Shown here: piece after piece, positions 1 to 6,528 of the stretch | Position numbering within the stretch: the stretch's first letter is position 1 | How the letters are laid out: each line of letters starts with the position of its first letter | Origin: Bacteroidales bacterium | Lineage (GTDB): Bacteria; Bacteroidota; Bacteroidia; Bacteroidales; UBA12077 | Length of the DNA stretch: 9,895 bases | Direction of reading: 5' to 3' | Assembly (NCBI GenBank): GCA_030643125.1 | Contig: DAOWML010000056.1 | Coordinates: 1-9,895 of the forward strand | The notes under the pieces: model-generated | What the model saw: the letters and a program-made list of their open reading frames with translations, nothing else | Told to the model about the DNA's origin: nothing | The model's database searches: none | Made by a program: the position numbers and the translations under genes

Positions 1-43
1 TTACCACTGTAAAACAGAATAATAATGTAATAAGATATTTCAT
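1..43 (-). CDS. N-terminal fragment of a secreted protein (runs off the left edge)
   Basis: On the minus strand an ATG at 43-41 opens MKYLITLLFCFTVV and continues beyond position 1. A lysine followed by an unbroken run of hydrophobic residues is the start of a Sec signal peptide, so the product is probably exported or a lipoprotein. Nothing of the mature protein is visible and the family cannot be named. The ATG has an A-rich leader, and a candidate Bacteroidota-type promoter lies 34 bases upstream (77-108), which supports a real start. It is divergent from the dehydrogenase gene at 321. Confidence 0.55.
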   Translation of the reverse strand, partial: MKYLITLLFCFTVV

Positions 44-76
44 TTTGTTAAGATTTAGATGAATAGAATAGAAATA

Positions 77-108
77 TAAAGATATTATTTAGTCACTATA
101 AATACAAA
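77..108 (-). promoter_or_regulatory. candidate Bacteroidota-type promoter for the leftward secreted-protein gene
   Basis: Read on the minus strand, TTTG (108-105) is followed after 20 bases by TATCTTTA (84-77). The phylum's primary sigma factor prefers TTTG, a spacer of about 19-20, then TAnnTTTG, so the match is complete at the upstream element and 7 of 8 bases at the downstream one. It sits 34 bases before the ATG at 43. In DNA this AT-rich such matches arise by chance, so this is a suggestion only. Confidence 0.35.
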
Positions 109-320
109 AGTTGCATCATAAAAGTGTTATATTTTTAAACCAGGTTTAAAAATATATTATTAACTTTGAGATGTATGACACTTCAAAGAGAGAATATTGT
201 AAAGTTTCTAAACCGTTTTAATGGTCTGTAAGGACTCACATTATTAATTACCTTTTTAAGATTTTCACACATAGTCAATCGATTATGTAATTTATATTTT
301 TAACAAATAAATTTTTATAA
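109..320. other. remainder of the divergent intergenic region; no gene seen
   Basis: This AT-rich spacer lies between the leftward secreted-protein gene and the rightward dehydrogenase gene. A TAACTTTG at 161-168 fits the Bacteroidota -7 consensus for rightward transcription, but no convincing TTTG lies about 20 bases upstream and it is about 150 bases before the ATG at 321. The only ORF noticed is a 16-codon one from 171, with no sign of being a gene. I saw no tRNA, riboswitch or clear hairpin. Confidence 0.5.
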
Positions 321-1454
321 ATGAAAAAAATAATCATACTGGGTGCTGGCATGGTTGGAAAAGCTATGGCCATTGATTTATCCACTAAATATAAAGTTAA
401 ATCAGTTGATATTGATAAAGATTCTTTAGACTTTTTATCAAATAATTATGAAATAGAAACTGAAGTTCTTGATGTTACCAACGAAAAAGCTCTTTCAGAT
501 GCAATCCGATATTTTGATCTGGTTATTTCTGCTGTTCCCGGTTTCCTGGGTTTGCAAACTATGAAAAATGTTATCAGAAATAAAAAGGATTTAGTTGATA
601 TTTCCTTTTTACCTGAAGGTGTTTTAGATCTTGATAAGATTGCTAAAGAACACGGAGTAACGGTTATTATGGATTGTGGTGTAGCACCCGGAATACCAAA
701 TATTATTGTAGGATATCATAATGAGCAAATGAAGATCGAGAGCTTTGAATATATGGTAGGTGGTTTACCTAAAGTTCGTGCTTTCCCATTTGAATATAAA
801 GCTCCTTTTTCGCCATGTGATGTTATAGAAGAATATACTCGTCCTGCACGATATGTAGAGAACAGGCAAATAGTAACAAAACCTGCGATGAGTGATACAG
901 AATTAATTGAATTTGAAAATGTAGGTACTTTAGAAGCTTTTAATTCTGATGGCTTAAGATCATTGATCTATACGCTGGATAACATTCCAAATATGAAAGA
1001 AAAAACCTTGCGTTTTCCCGGCCATATAAAAATGATACAGGCGCTAAAATCCGCAGGTTTTCTAGTTCATAAGCCTTTAAAGGTAAAAGGTAAAGAGTTT
1101 ATTCCTTTTGATGTTACATCAGAAATTCTTTTTAAGGCCTGGAAATTAAATCCTGAAGACAGGGAATTTACTATTATGCGAATAGTAGTTCAAGGCGAAG
1201 AAAATGGCGTTAAAAAAGAAATTACATACGATTTATACGATGAGTTTGACCCTGTTAAAAAATTATCGTCTATGGCTCGCACGACTGGATTTACTGCAAC
1301 AGCAGCAGCGGATATGATTTTAAATAACGTATTTAATGAAAAAGGAATGTTCCCCCCAGAACTTGTTGGAAAAAATCCTGAATGTTATAAATACATTATG
1401 GCTTACTTAAAAGAGCGTAATATTAATTACCTAAAGAGCGAAAGAAACATATAA
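321..1454 (+). CDS. saccharopine dehydrogenase-family oxidoreductase, lysine 6-dehydrogenase-like
   Basis: This is a 377-residue cytosolic NAD(P)-dependent oxidoreductase. The N-terminus is a Rossmann fold: GAGMVG (residues 8-13) is the dinucleotide-binding GxGxxG loop, and VDID (29-32) ends the second strand, where an acidic residue usually favours NAD. The family signature GVAPGIPNI follows near residues 120-130. The C-terminal substrate domain (VGGLP, EYTRP, GTLEAF, a LRFPGH-type strand, and MFPPE near the end) resembles, from memory, Geobacillus lysine 6-dehydrogenase, which oxidatively deaminates the lysine side chain. The length is normal for that family. A saccharopine-forming or other amino-acid role is equally possible, because no lysine-pathway gene is adjacent. 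The ATG at 321 has an A/T-only leader (AAATTTTTATAA) and places the Rossmann strand right at the N-terminus, so this start is secure. The gene appears to be a single transcription unit. Confidence 0.85.
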   Translation: MKKIIILGAGMVGKAMAIDLSTKYKVKSVDIDKDSLDFLSNNYEIETEVLDVTNEKALSDAIRYFDLVISAVPGFLGLQTMKNVIRNKKDLVDISFLPEGVLDLDKIAKEHGVTVIMDCGVAPGIPNIIVGYHNEQMKIESFEYMVGGLPKVRAFPFEYKAPFSPCDVIEEYTRPARYVENRQIVTKPAMSDTELIEFENVGTLEAFNSDGLRSLIYTLDNIPNMKEKTLRFPGHIKMIQALKSAGFLVHKPLKVKGKEFIPFDVTSEILFKAWKLNPEDREFTIMRIVVQGEENGVKKEITYDLYDEFDPVKKLSSMARTTGFTATAAADMILNNVFNEKGMFPPELVGKNPECYKYIMAYLKERNINYLKSERNI

Positions 1455-1462
1455 ATCTTTAA

Positions 1463-1612
1463 GAGCTTGTCGAAAAAATAATACTTCAAACATACTTTTT
1501 ATCTTGAGTTTGCCTGCAGCAGGCAGGTGTAGTCGAATATTTTATTTTCAATCTTAAAGATTCTTTGACTTTACTTATAATGACTGGTAGTTTTACTTTT
1601 TTGGACAAGCAC
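1463..1612. repeat. 150-bp MITE-like inverted-repeat element
   Basis: The ends are imperfect terminal inverted repeats: GAGCTTGTCGAAAAAA (1463-1478) matches the reverse complement of TTTTTTGGACAAGCAC (1597-1612) at 14 of 16 bases. Inside, TGCCTGC-A-GCAGGCA (1511-1525) is a perfect 7-bp palindrome flanked by TTGAG and GTAGTCGAA. A second, roughly inverted copy of the TTGAG...AGTCGAA module lies at about 1555-1584 (GATTCTTTGAC ... ATAATGAC). AATCTT-A-AAGATT (1550-1562) is another small palindrome. There is no coding capacity. The pattern resembles short interspersed repeats commonly seen between genes in Bacteroidota, but a match to a named family cannot be checked here. It starts 9 bases after the dehydrogenase stop and could also act as its transcription terminator. 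Confidence 0.65.
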
Positions 1613-1650
1613 TTTGTTTACTCTTATATAAAAAACCCCTTACGTTTTTA

Positions 1651-1680
1651 TTGGGAATATTGGTAATATTACTATATTTA
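1651..1680 (+). promoter_or_regulatory. weak candidate promoter for the histidine kinase
   Basis: TTGG (1651-1654), an 18-base spacer and TATATTTA (1673-1680) loosely resemble the TTTG / TAnnTTTG promoter pattern and would start transcription about 20 bases before the ATG at 1707. AATATT occurs twice (1656-1661 and 1665-1670), overlapping the spacer. The match is imperfect in both elements. Confidence 0.22.
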
Positions 1681-1706
1681 GATGCTCTTTAAATGTTATT
1701 ATTATA

Positions 1707-3701
1707 ATGTATAGTAAGATCTTTAAAAATATTGTCATTTTACTTTTTTGTATAATTCTGTTTCACCCAATGATTTATGCACAAAAGCATACTCCAAATT
1801 TATTTCCTCGTACAACTTTAGATTTTTACATTTTGGAAAGTGAGCTTTCAGAAGGAGATTATATAGTTGGAGACATGTACGACCTGGGTTTTAGTGAATA
1901 CGATAATAAAGAGATTGCAAATAGCAGGCCGGTAAACGACAGAATGATAACCTTAAGATCTGAATTCACAATTGATAGCATCTTTTCTACTCATGATCTA
2001 TATCTGGTTGTATTGCCATTGGATTATCCTTGTAAAATATATATTAATGGAAACCAATTGTCTGTTAGGGGAAATTATCAAAACGGTTACACTAACCGTA
2101 TGCATTGTTCTGAAAATATTTTATTACCCACCGATAAAATAAATTATAGTGATAAAAACGAGATTGCTTTTCAATTATACCCAATGGAAGGTGAATCTTA
2201 TCCTTTAAGCCAGGTATTTATATCGAACTCAAAAGATGCAACCAGATATGTTTTTTATAGAAATCTTGTAGGACCAAAGTTAATTTTTGCATTGTCTTTA
2301 TGTGGGTTTGTTTTTTTTATGTTTTTTCTGATTGTATATATCAGCAGAAAAGAATATCAAAAACAATATTCGCTGTTTTTTGCCCTTATGAATTTGTTTT
2401 TTGTATTAAGTTATATTAATAATGTTTTTTCTTATAATTTTTCTAATACTATTTTACTTGAGAAAATAGCGCGGGTAAGTTTTCCTTTATCCGTTTTTGT
2501 TGCAATCTGCTTTTTACTGGAATACACCAATATTTTTAAGAAAAAAAGAATCATAAAAGTTGCACTTTTACTGTTTTATTTTCCAGCGGTTATAATGCTT
2601 CTAATTCCCGAGACAACAACGGAAGCAATTAAAGTTTATAATTCGTATCCATTAATTTCATTATTTGCCGGTAATTTTATTTTATTTACACTAACACTGT
2701 TATTCTTTATTAAAGAAAAAGATTTAAGATCTACTTTCCTTTTAATTATCTTCTTTTTAAATATAATAGCAGGTTTTCATGATGGATATTATTTTGCAAT
2801 TTTAAAGACAAAACCTTTTTTGTTATTAACACCTATTTCTGTATTTGCTATCAATCTTATAATCTTTTTTATCTTAGCAGTTGATCATTCTAAACTTTAT
2901 CATGTTGCTTTAAATAGTTCTGAAAAATTAGAAAAACTGAATCAGGAGCTGGAATTACTTGTTGAAAAGCGAACCCGGAAAACTATTGAATATGCTAATA
3001 AGCTTGAGGAAGCTAATAAAACAAAAGATAAATTCTTTTCAATTATTGCTCATGATCTAAAAAATCCATTTAATACATTAATAGGATATTCTGATGTTTT
3101 AAAATCGGATTTTAGAGAATATGGACAGGATGAAATATACGAGCAATTAAATATTATATATAACACCTCAGTAAATGGTTATGCTCTTTTAGAAAATCTT
3201 TTAAAATGGTCGCAGTCGCAAACAGACAAAATAGTGTTTGAACCTGTAAAAGTTAACTTGTATGAGATAATTCAAATATGTATTGATGATGTGGAACACC
3301 AATGCCAGTTTAAAGATATTGATATAATTAATGATGTGCCTGAAAATTACCATATTATCGCCGATAAAAATTTGCTAAAAACGATTTTACGTAATTTAAT
3401 TAGTAATGCGGTTAAATTTACTTCAAGGAATGGTATGGTTTCTATAAGTTCAAATAAAGATGATAAAGTAACAGAAGTATCTGTTAAAGATACTGGAATA
3501 GGTCTGTCTGAAAATGAATTGCAGAATCTTTTTAAAATTGATAAAGTTTATTCTAAACCCGGAACTAATAAGGAAAAGGGAAGTGGATTAGGTTTAATAC
3601 TGTGTAAAGAATTTGTAGAAAAACATGGTGGTAAAATATGGGTTGAAAGCGAATTAGAAACAGGAAGTGTATTTAAGTTTACCATTCCCAAAATTATATA
3701 A
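1707..3701 (+). CDS. 7TM-DISM-type membrane sensor histidine kinase
   Basis: This 664-residue protein has a complete sensor-kinase layout. Residues 1-26 are a signal peptide ending in IYAQ. Residues 27-185 form a beta-rich periplasmic domain of the 7TMR-DISM extracellular type. Seven hydrophobic segments follow at roughly 190-212, 220-242, 253-273, 282-300, 313-336, 340-360 and 370-392. A charged coiled coil (about 400-440) leads into the HisKA domain, where FFSIIAHDLKNPF carries the phospho-acceptor His449. The HATPase domain has the N box (LRNLISNAVKF, Asn563 and Asn567), the G1 box DTGIGL (595-600) and the G2 box GSGLGL (625-630), so ATP binding and autophosphorylation look intact. There is no receiver domain and no response regulator gene nearby, making it an orphan kinase whose partner is encoded elsewhere. 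The ligand is unknown; related modules often sense carbohydrates or other small molecules. It ends 114 bases before the PAQR gene, which is probably a separate unit. Confidence 0.93.
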   Translation: MYSKIFKNIVILLFCIILFHPMIYAQKHTPNLFPRTTLDFYILESELSEGDYIVGDMYDLGFSEYDNKEIANSRPVNDRMITLRSEFTIDSIFSTHDLYLVVLPLDYPCKIYINGNQLSVRGNYQNGYTNRMHCSENILLPTDKINYSDKNEIAFQLYPMEGESYPLSQVFISNSKDATRYVFYRNLVGPKLIFALSLCGFVFFMFFLIVYISRKEYQKQYSLFFALMNLFFVLSYINNVFSYNFSNTILLEKIARVSFPLSVFVAICFLLEYTNIFKKKRIIKVALLLFYFPAVIMLLIPETTTEAIKVYNSYPLISLFAGNFILFTLTLLFFIKEKDLRSTFLLIIFFLNIIAGFHDGYYFAILKTKPFLLLTPISVFAINLIIFFILAVDHSKLYHVALNSSEKLEKLNQELELLVEKRTRKTIEYANKLEEANKTKDKFFSIIAHDLKNPFNTLIGYSDVLKSDFREYGQDEIYEQLNIIYNTSVNGYALLENLLKWSQSQTDKIVFEPVKVNLYEIIQICIDDVEHQCQFKDIDIINDVPENYHIIADKNLLKTILRNLISNAVKFTSRNGMVSISSNKDDKVTEVSVKDTGIGLSENELQNLFKIDKVYSKPGTNKEKGSGLGLILCKEFVEKHGGKIWVESELETGSVFKFTIPKII

Positions 3702-3736
3702 ATGAACTGAAATATGACTGCATAAATATATATTCT

Positions 3737-3766
3737 TTTGTTTTAATGCTGTTAAGATTACTTCTA
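3737..3766 (+). promoter_or_regulatory. weak candidate promoter for the hemolysin III gene
   Basis: TTTG (3737-3740), an 18-base spacer and TACTTCTA (3759-3766) partly match the Bacteroidota promoter pattern, about 50 bases before the ATG at 3816. The downstream element matches at only some positions, so this is tentative. The rest of the 114-base spacer after the kinase shows no hairpin terminator. Confidence 0.2.
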
Positions 3767-3815
3767 AATACGTTATGCTTTTAATTATTATTTTTACTTT
3801 TTTAAATTATTTATT

Positions 3816-4469
3816 ATGACTGCTAATAAACGATTTACAAAAGGAGAGGAGATAGCTAACTCAATATCTCATGGACTTGGAGCTGTATTTGCCATTGTTG
3901 CATTGGTTTTAATGGCTGTATTTTCGTCGCGTTACGGAACAACCTGGCATATAGTAAGCTTTGTAATTTACGGTTCATTTCTTGTATTATTATATCTGTC
4001 ATCTACACTTAATCATTCACTCCCATTTGGGACAAAAGCCAAAGATTTTTTTCATAATTTCGATCAAATTGCAATTTACCTTTTTATTGCTGCTACTTAT
4101 ACTCCTATTGCCTTAGTGGTTATTCGTAATGATTGGGGATGGGTTATGTTTGGCATAGAATGGGGATTAGCATTAACAGGGGTTATTTTAAAAGTTTTTA
4201 TTCCAAATAAATTTGAAAATGGTGTAGCTTTATTTTATGTAATTGCATATGTTATTATGGGTTGGCTTTTTTTAATGTTTTTAATCCCATTATATAAACA
4301 TATGCATCCAATGGGCATAAGTTTTATTTTTATTGGCGGAGCCTGTTATACTTTAGGAGTATTATTTTATAAAATGAACAAGATAAAGTATAACCATTTA
4401 ATATGGCACTTGATGGTAATTGCTGGAAGTGTTTGTCATTGGGTTGCAATATTCAGATACACCTTATAA
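3816..4469 (+). CDS. hemolysin III / PAQR-family integral membrane protein
   Basis: A 217-residue polytopic membrane protein with about seven hydrophobic helices and the normal length of bacterial hemolysin III (TrhA/YqfA type) proteins. The family residues are all present: the N-terminal E-x-x-N-x-x-SHGLG (His19), SSTLNHSLP (Ser63 and His67), FDQIAIYLFIAATYTP (Asp83), and the C-terminal HLIWH (His194 and His198) followed by CHW (His208). In the PAQR superfamily the paired C-terminal histidines with the early His and Asp form a zinc-dependent hydrolase-like site in the membrane. The bacterial members' substrate is not established; roles in membrane lipid and fluidity homeostasis have been proposed, and the hemolysin name comes from early work in Bacillus cereus. 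The ATG at 3816 has an AT-only leader and gives the standard N-terminus. The following gene starts 40 bases downstream on the same strand and may be co-transcribed. Confidence 0.93.
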   Translation: MTANKRFTKGEEIANSISHGLGAVFAIVALVLMAVFSSRYGTTWHIVSFVIYGSFLVLLYLSSTLNHSLPFGTKAKDFFHNFDQIAIYLFIAATYTPIALVVIRNDWGWVMFGIEWGLALTGVILKVFIPNKFENGVALFYVIAYVIMGWLFLMFLIPLYKHMHPMGISFIFIGGACYTLGVLFYKMNKIKYNHLIWHLMVIAGSVCHWVAIFRYTL

Positions 4470-4509
4470 TATATTTATACACTATCGTTTAGGATTTACT
4501 AAAACGAAA

Positions 4510-5133
4510 ATGATGTTTAGTATAAAAATATTCATTTTATCTCTGGCGTTTGTTTATCAAAATAATTTGTATTCTGCGGATTACAATGTAACTGAATGTA
4601 AAAAAATCTACGTCTTAAAACATCGCTGGCATACAGGAATTATAATAAACAGATCAGAAGCACGTGAATTATTATCGGCAATTAGTAATGATTTTAATAA
4701 TTCACAATATATTGAAATAGGTTGGGGCGATAAGGATTTTTATATGTCTGAAAAAGGAACTTTATTATGAGCTTTAGGAGCAGTATTGTGGCCCACGGAA
4801 TCTGTTTTGCATGTTGCAGAAAACAGCTCTCATCAATTGGAAAGATTGAATGAAGAAGAAATCATTGAGATTGAATTAACAGAAGAAAATTTTAATAAGC
4901 TTATTAAGTATTTGAATAAAAGTTTTTCTTTGGATAGCAATAAACATAATATAAAACTGGGAAAAGGATTATATGGTAATAGCCGGTTTTATCTTTCCAA
5001 TGAACATTATCATTTGTTTAAAACTTGTAATGTTTGGACTGCCAAAGGTTTTAAAGTAGCTGATATACCAATAAAACCTTGTTTTGCACTTACTTCAAAA
5101 AATGTAATGAAACAACTTAGTAAAAATAAATAA
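4510..5133 (+). pseudogene. DUF2459-like exported protein interrupted by one in-frame TGA
   Basis: Read through the TGA at 4768-4770 (codon 87), this is one 207-position frame with similarity to the DUF2459 / TIGR02117 family on both sides. Before the break are a signal peptide (MMFSIKIFILSLAFVYQNNL), IYVLKHRWHTGIII (His41) and YIEIGWGDKDFYM. After it are ALGAVLWPTESVLHV and FYLSNEHYHLFKTCNVWTAKG (split by residues about 160-179, Cys173). The frame does not change, so a single substitution (or a sequencing error) would account for the break. The ordered His...Cys pair would suit a permuted papain/NlpC-like fold, but that is my inference. The start at 4510 (or 4513) is chosen because it places the signal peptide at the N-terminus; upstream codons overlap the PAQR gene and look random. 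A TTG at 4786 could restart the second half but would lack the signal peptide. Functional product is doubtful unless the TGA is read through. Confidence 0.75.
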
Positions 5134-5137
5134 GAGA

Positions 5138-5464
5138 TTATCTTTTTGTAAACAAACTGCTTAGAAATATGAAAATTACAAGAAACAGGGCAACATAAGC
5201 TTGTGGTTCTCTTAATATGTATGTTATGGCTATTGTAAAAATTGTTCCTATGAAATTTAATATAACTGCTACACTCCAAATACTTTTAACTTTTACTTTA
5301 ATGGAAGCTAAATTATATAAACCCATAAATATATATGTAAGGCCGGTTCCTAAAAACCATAAAGAATCTGCGCTTAAAGTTTTATAAAAAAAAGGAGTAA
5401 ATCCCGAATGAATTACGCCAAGTAGAACTAATAAATATGCAGCTATTTTATAAGATTTTTCCAT
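5138..5464 (-). CDS. small four-helix membrane protein of unknown function
   Basis: A 108-residue hydrophobic protein with four predicted membrane helices at about 6-22, 36-55, 63-83 and 88-104, and a basic C-terminus (FTKR). Notable residues are GVIHSGFTP (His19) at the end of helix 1 and WFLGTGLTYIFMGLYNLAS in helix 2, a pattern seen in small uncharacterised bacterial membrane proteins; I do not recognise a named family. The frame extends upstream to an ATG at 5533, but the extra 23 residues are polar and would be encoded by the divergent promoter palindrome. The ATG at 5464 (MEKSYKIAAY) is therefore preferred. The stop codon lies 4 bases from the end of the convergent DUF2459-like gene, and no hairpin separates them. 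Confidence 0.7.
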   Translation of the reverse strand: MEKSYKIAAYLLVLLGVIHSGFTPFFYKTLSADSLWFLGTGLTYIFMGLYNLASIKVKVKSIWSVAVILNFIGTIFTIAITYILREPQAYVALFLVIFIFLSSLFTKR

Positions 5465-5506
5465 AATACATTGATTTAATATTGAAATTGTAACTAAACT
5501 GGAACG

Positions 5507-5522
5507 ATTTGTGTATACAAAT
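5507..5522. promoter_or_regulatory. palindrome in the divergent promoter region, possible operator
   Basis: ATTTGT-GTAT-ACAAAT is a perfect 6-bp inverted repeat around a 4-base centre (itself part of GTATAC). It lies in the 83-base region between the leftward membrane protein (start 5464) and the rightward lipoprotein (start 5548). On the minus strand TAAATTTG (5525-5518), a full match to the Bacteroidota -7 element, overlaps its right arm, so a dimeric regulator bound here would cover the leftward promoter. No matching TTTG upstream element was found, and no regulator is encoded nearby. Confidence 0.35.
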
Positions 5523-5547
5523 TTACGTACCAAAATTTTAATTACAC

Positions 5548-6489
5548 ATGAAAATATTAAAATATTTTTTAGTTCTATTATTGATTATTAATTTTTCTTG
5601 TAGAAAAGAAGTTGATAACCCAATAAAAGATTGGTTTCAGGATCCTCCCGTAAGCCCGATTACCCAAACCATTAAAACAGTTATTCCTATTGGATATGCT
5701 GCATCATTGGTTTCAATGGATATGAGAGGGTTAAAGTCTCCTGTAGTTAAATCTGAAAAACAAAAAAATGCAACACTTTTATATATTGATACTAACACCG
5801 ATTATCCTTATAAATTTAAAGGTGATACTTATGGGCAAATGATAATTGCTTATGTACAAACTGATGAAAATACTGCTTTGGCATCAGTATTCTTTACTGA
5901 TATGGATATTGTTACAGGAAGCTTTACATTGCTGAATGTAGTGGCATTTCCCGTTATTTACGATGAATTTGAAGATAAAACAACAGCTGTTTATGTATCT
6001 ATGGATATCAATTTGGGCTCAAATTTGGATATTGGTCTAGACCTTACTCCCTCCGAAATTGAAGAGAGCCTTCTGAAACTTGAGAATGAAAGAACGGAAA
6101 TAAATGAAGTTGCTATAGCTCAGAACGCATGGATAATTGATGTTTACCATCAGGGAACTTATGATAATTTATATGATGATAAATTTAAGATATACGGAGG
6201 GCAGCAAGCTGTAGCGGTTGAAAATTATGATGTGGAATCGTCGGCAGGAGTATTGCAAATGGCTATGATTAATACTGAATTTTCTTCTGACTGCTTAAAA
6301 AACCCGACAAGCGGATATGTATTTATGCAGGATGTGGAGGTTGCTACATCTACAAATAGTAGTGATATTGTTTTTGGTCATGTGTTTTACGAATTTACTC
6401 CAGATTGTGATGGACGAATATTAGTTGATGTTGCAACCGGTAATTTTATTTTTGCTATAGGCAAAGAACTTGATCTAGGATTGAACTAA
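5548..6489 (+). CDS. lipoprotein of unknown function
   Basis: A 313-residue protein opening with MKILKYFLVLLLIINFSC, a type II signal peptide whose Cys18 would be lipidated. The residues after the Cys (RKEVDN) are charged, including acidic ones, as in Bacteroidota lipoproteins sent to the outer membrane or cell surface. The mature part is rich in beta-strand-forming and acidic residues, with a short charged helix around 168-188 (TPSEIEESLLKLENERTEI). The C-terminal segment has two cysteines, Cys249 (SSDCLKNPTSG) and Cys287 (TPDCDGR), which could form a disulfide. No enzyme motif, SusD/TonB feature or known domain was recognised. The ATG is preceded by an AT-only leader (TTTTAATTACAC), and the signal peptide begins directly at it. 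It is convergent with the large sensor gene, with 25 bases between the stops. Confidence 0.85.
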   Translation: MKILKYFLVLLLIINFSCRKEVDNPIKDWFQDPPVSPITQTIKTVIPIGYAASLVSMDMRGLKSPVVKSEKQKNATLLYIDTNTDYPYKFKGDTYGQMIIAYVQTDENTALASVFFTDMDIVTGSFTLLNVVAFPVIYDEFEDKTTAVYVSMDINLGSNLDIGLDLTPSEIEESLLKLENERTEINEVAIAQNAWIIDVYHQGTYDNLYDDKFKIYGGQQAVAVENYDVESSAGVLQMAMINTEFSSDCLKNPTSGYVFMQDVEVATSTNSSDIVFGHVFYEFTPDCDGRILVDVATGNFIFAIGKELDLGLN

Positions 6490-6507
6490 AATAATTGACT
6501 ACTAAAT

Positions 6508-6528
6508 AAGGAGATTATAAACTCCCTT
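6508..6528. terminator. weak hairpin between convergent genes
   Basis: AAGGAG (6508-6513) can pair with CTCCCTT (6522-6528) with one bulged C, giving four G/C-containing pairs plus two A-T pairs around an 8-base AT loop. It sits at the convergent junction after the lipoprotein and overlaps the last codons of the leftward sensor gene. A TTTA follows on the plus strand but there is no long T run, so it may not terminate efficiently. Confidence 0.25.

Noticed and set aside
171..221. 16-codon ORF just after a TAACTTTG promoter-like word, considered as a leader peptide
   Set aside because: No attenuator hairpins or repeated regulatory codons follow it, and the -7 word has no upstream partner.
4420..4509. 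Upstream extension of the DUF2459-like gene overlapping the PAQR gene
   Set aside because: The 30 extra codons are an out-of-frame reading of the PAQR C-terminus and would bury the signal peptide.
4768..4770. Selenocysteine or programmed readthrough at the TGA
   Set aside because: The position does not look like a catalytic Cys site in the family, and no stable hairpin was seen just downstream; a plain nonsense change is simpler.
5010..5279. 89-codon minus-strand ORF spanning the convergent junction
   Set aside because: It overlaps both the DUF2459-like gene and the small membrane protein in another frame. Its translation is low-complexity without a recognisable domain.
5465..5533. Longer start (ATG at 5533) for the small membrane protein
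   Set aside because: The added residues are polar and derive from the shared promoter region; the ATG at 5464 directly precedes the first membrane helix.
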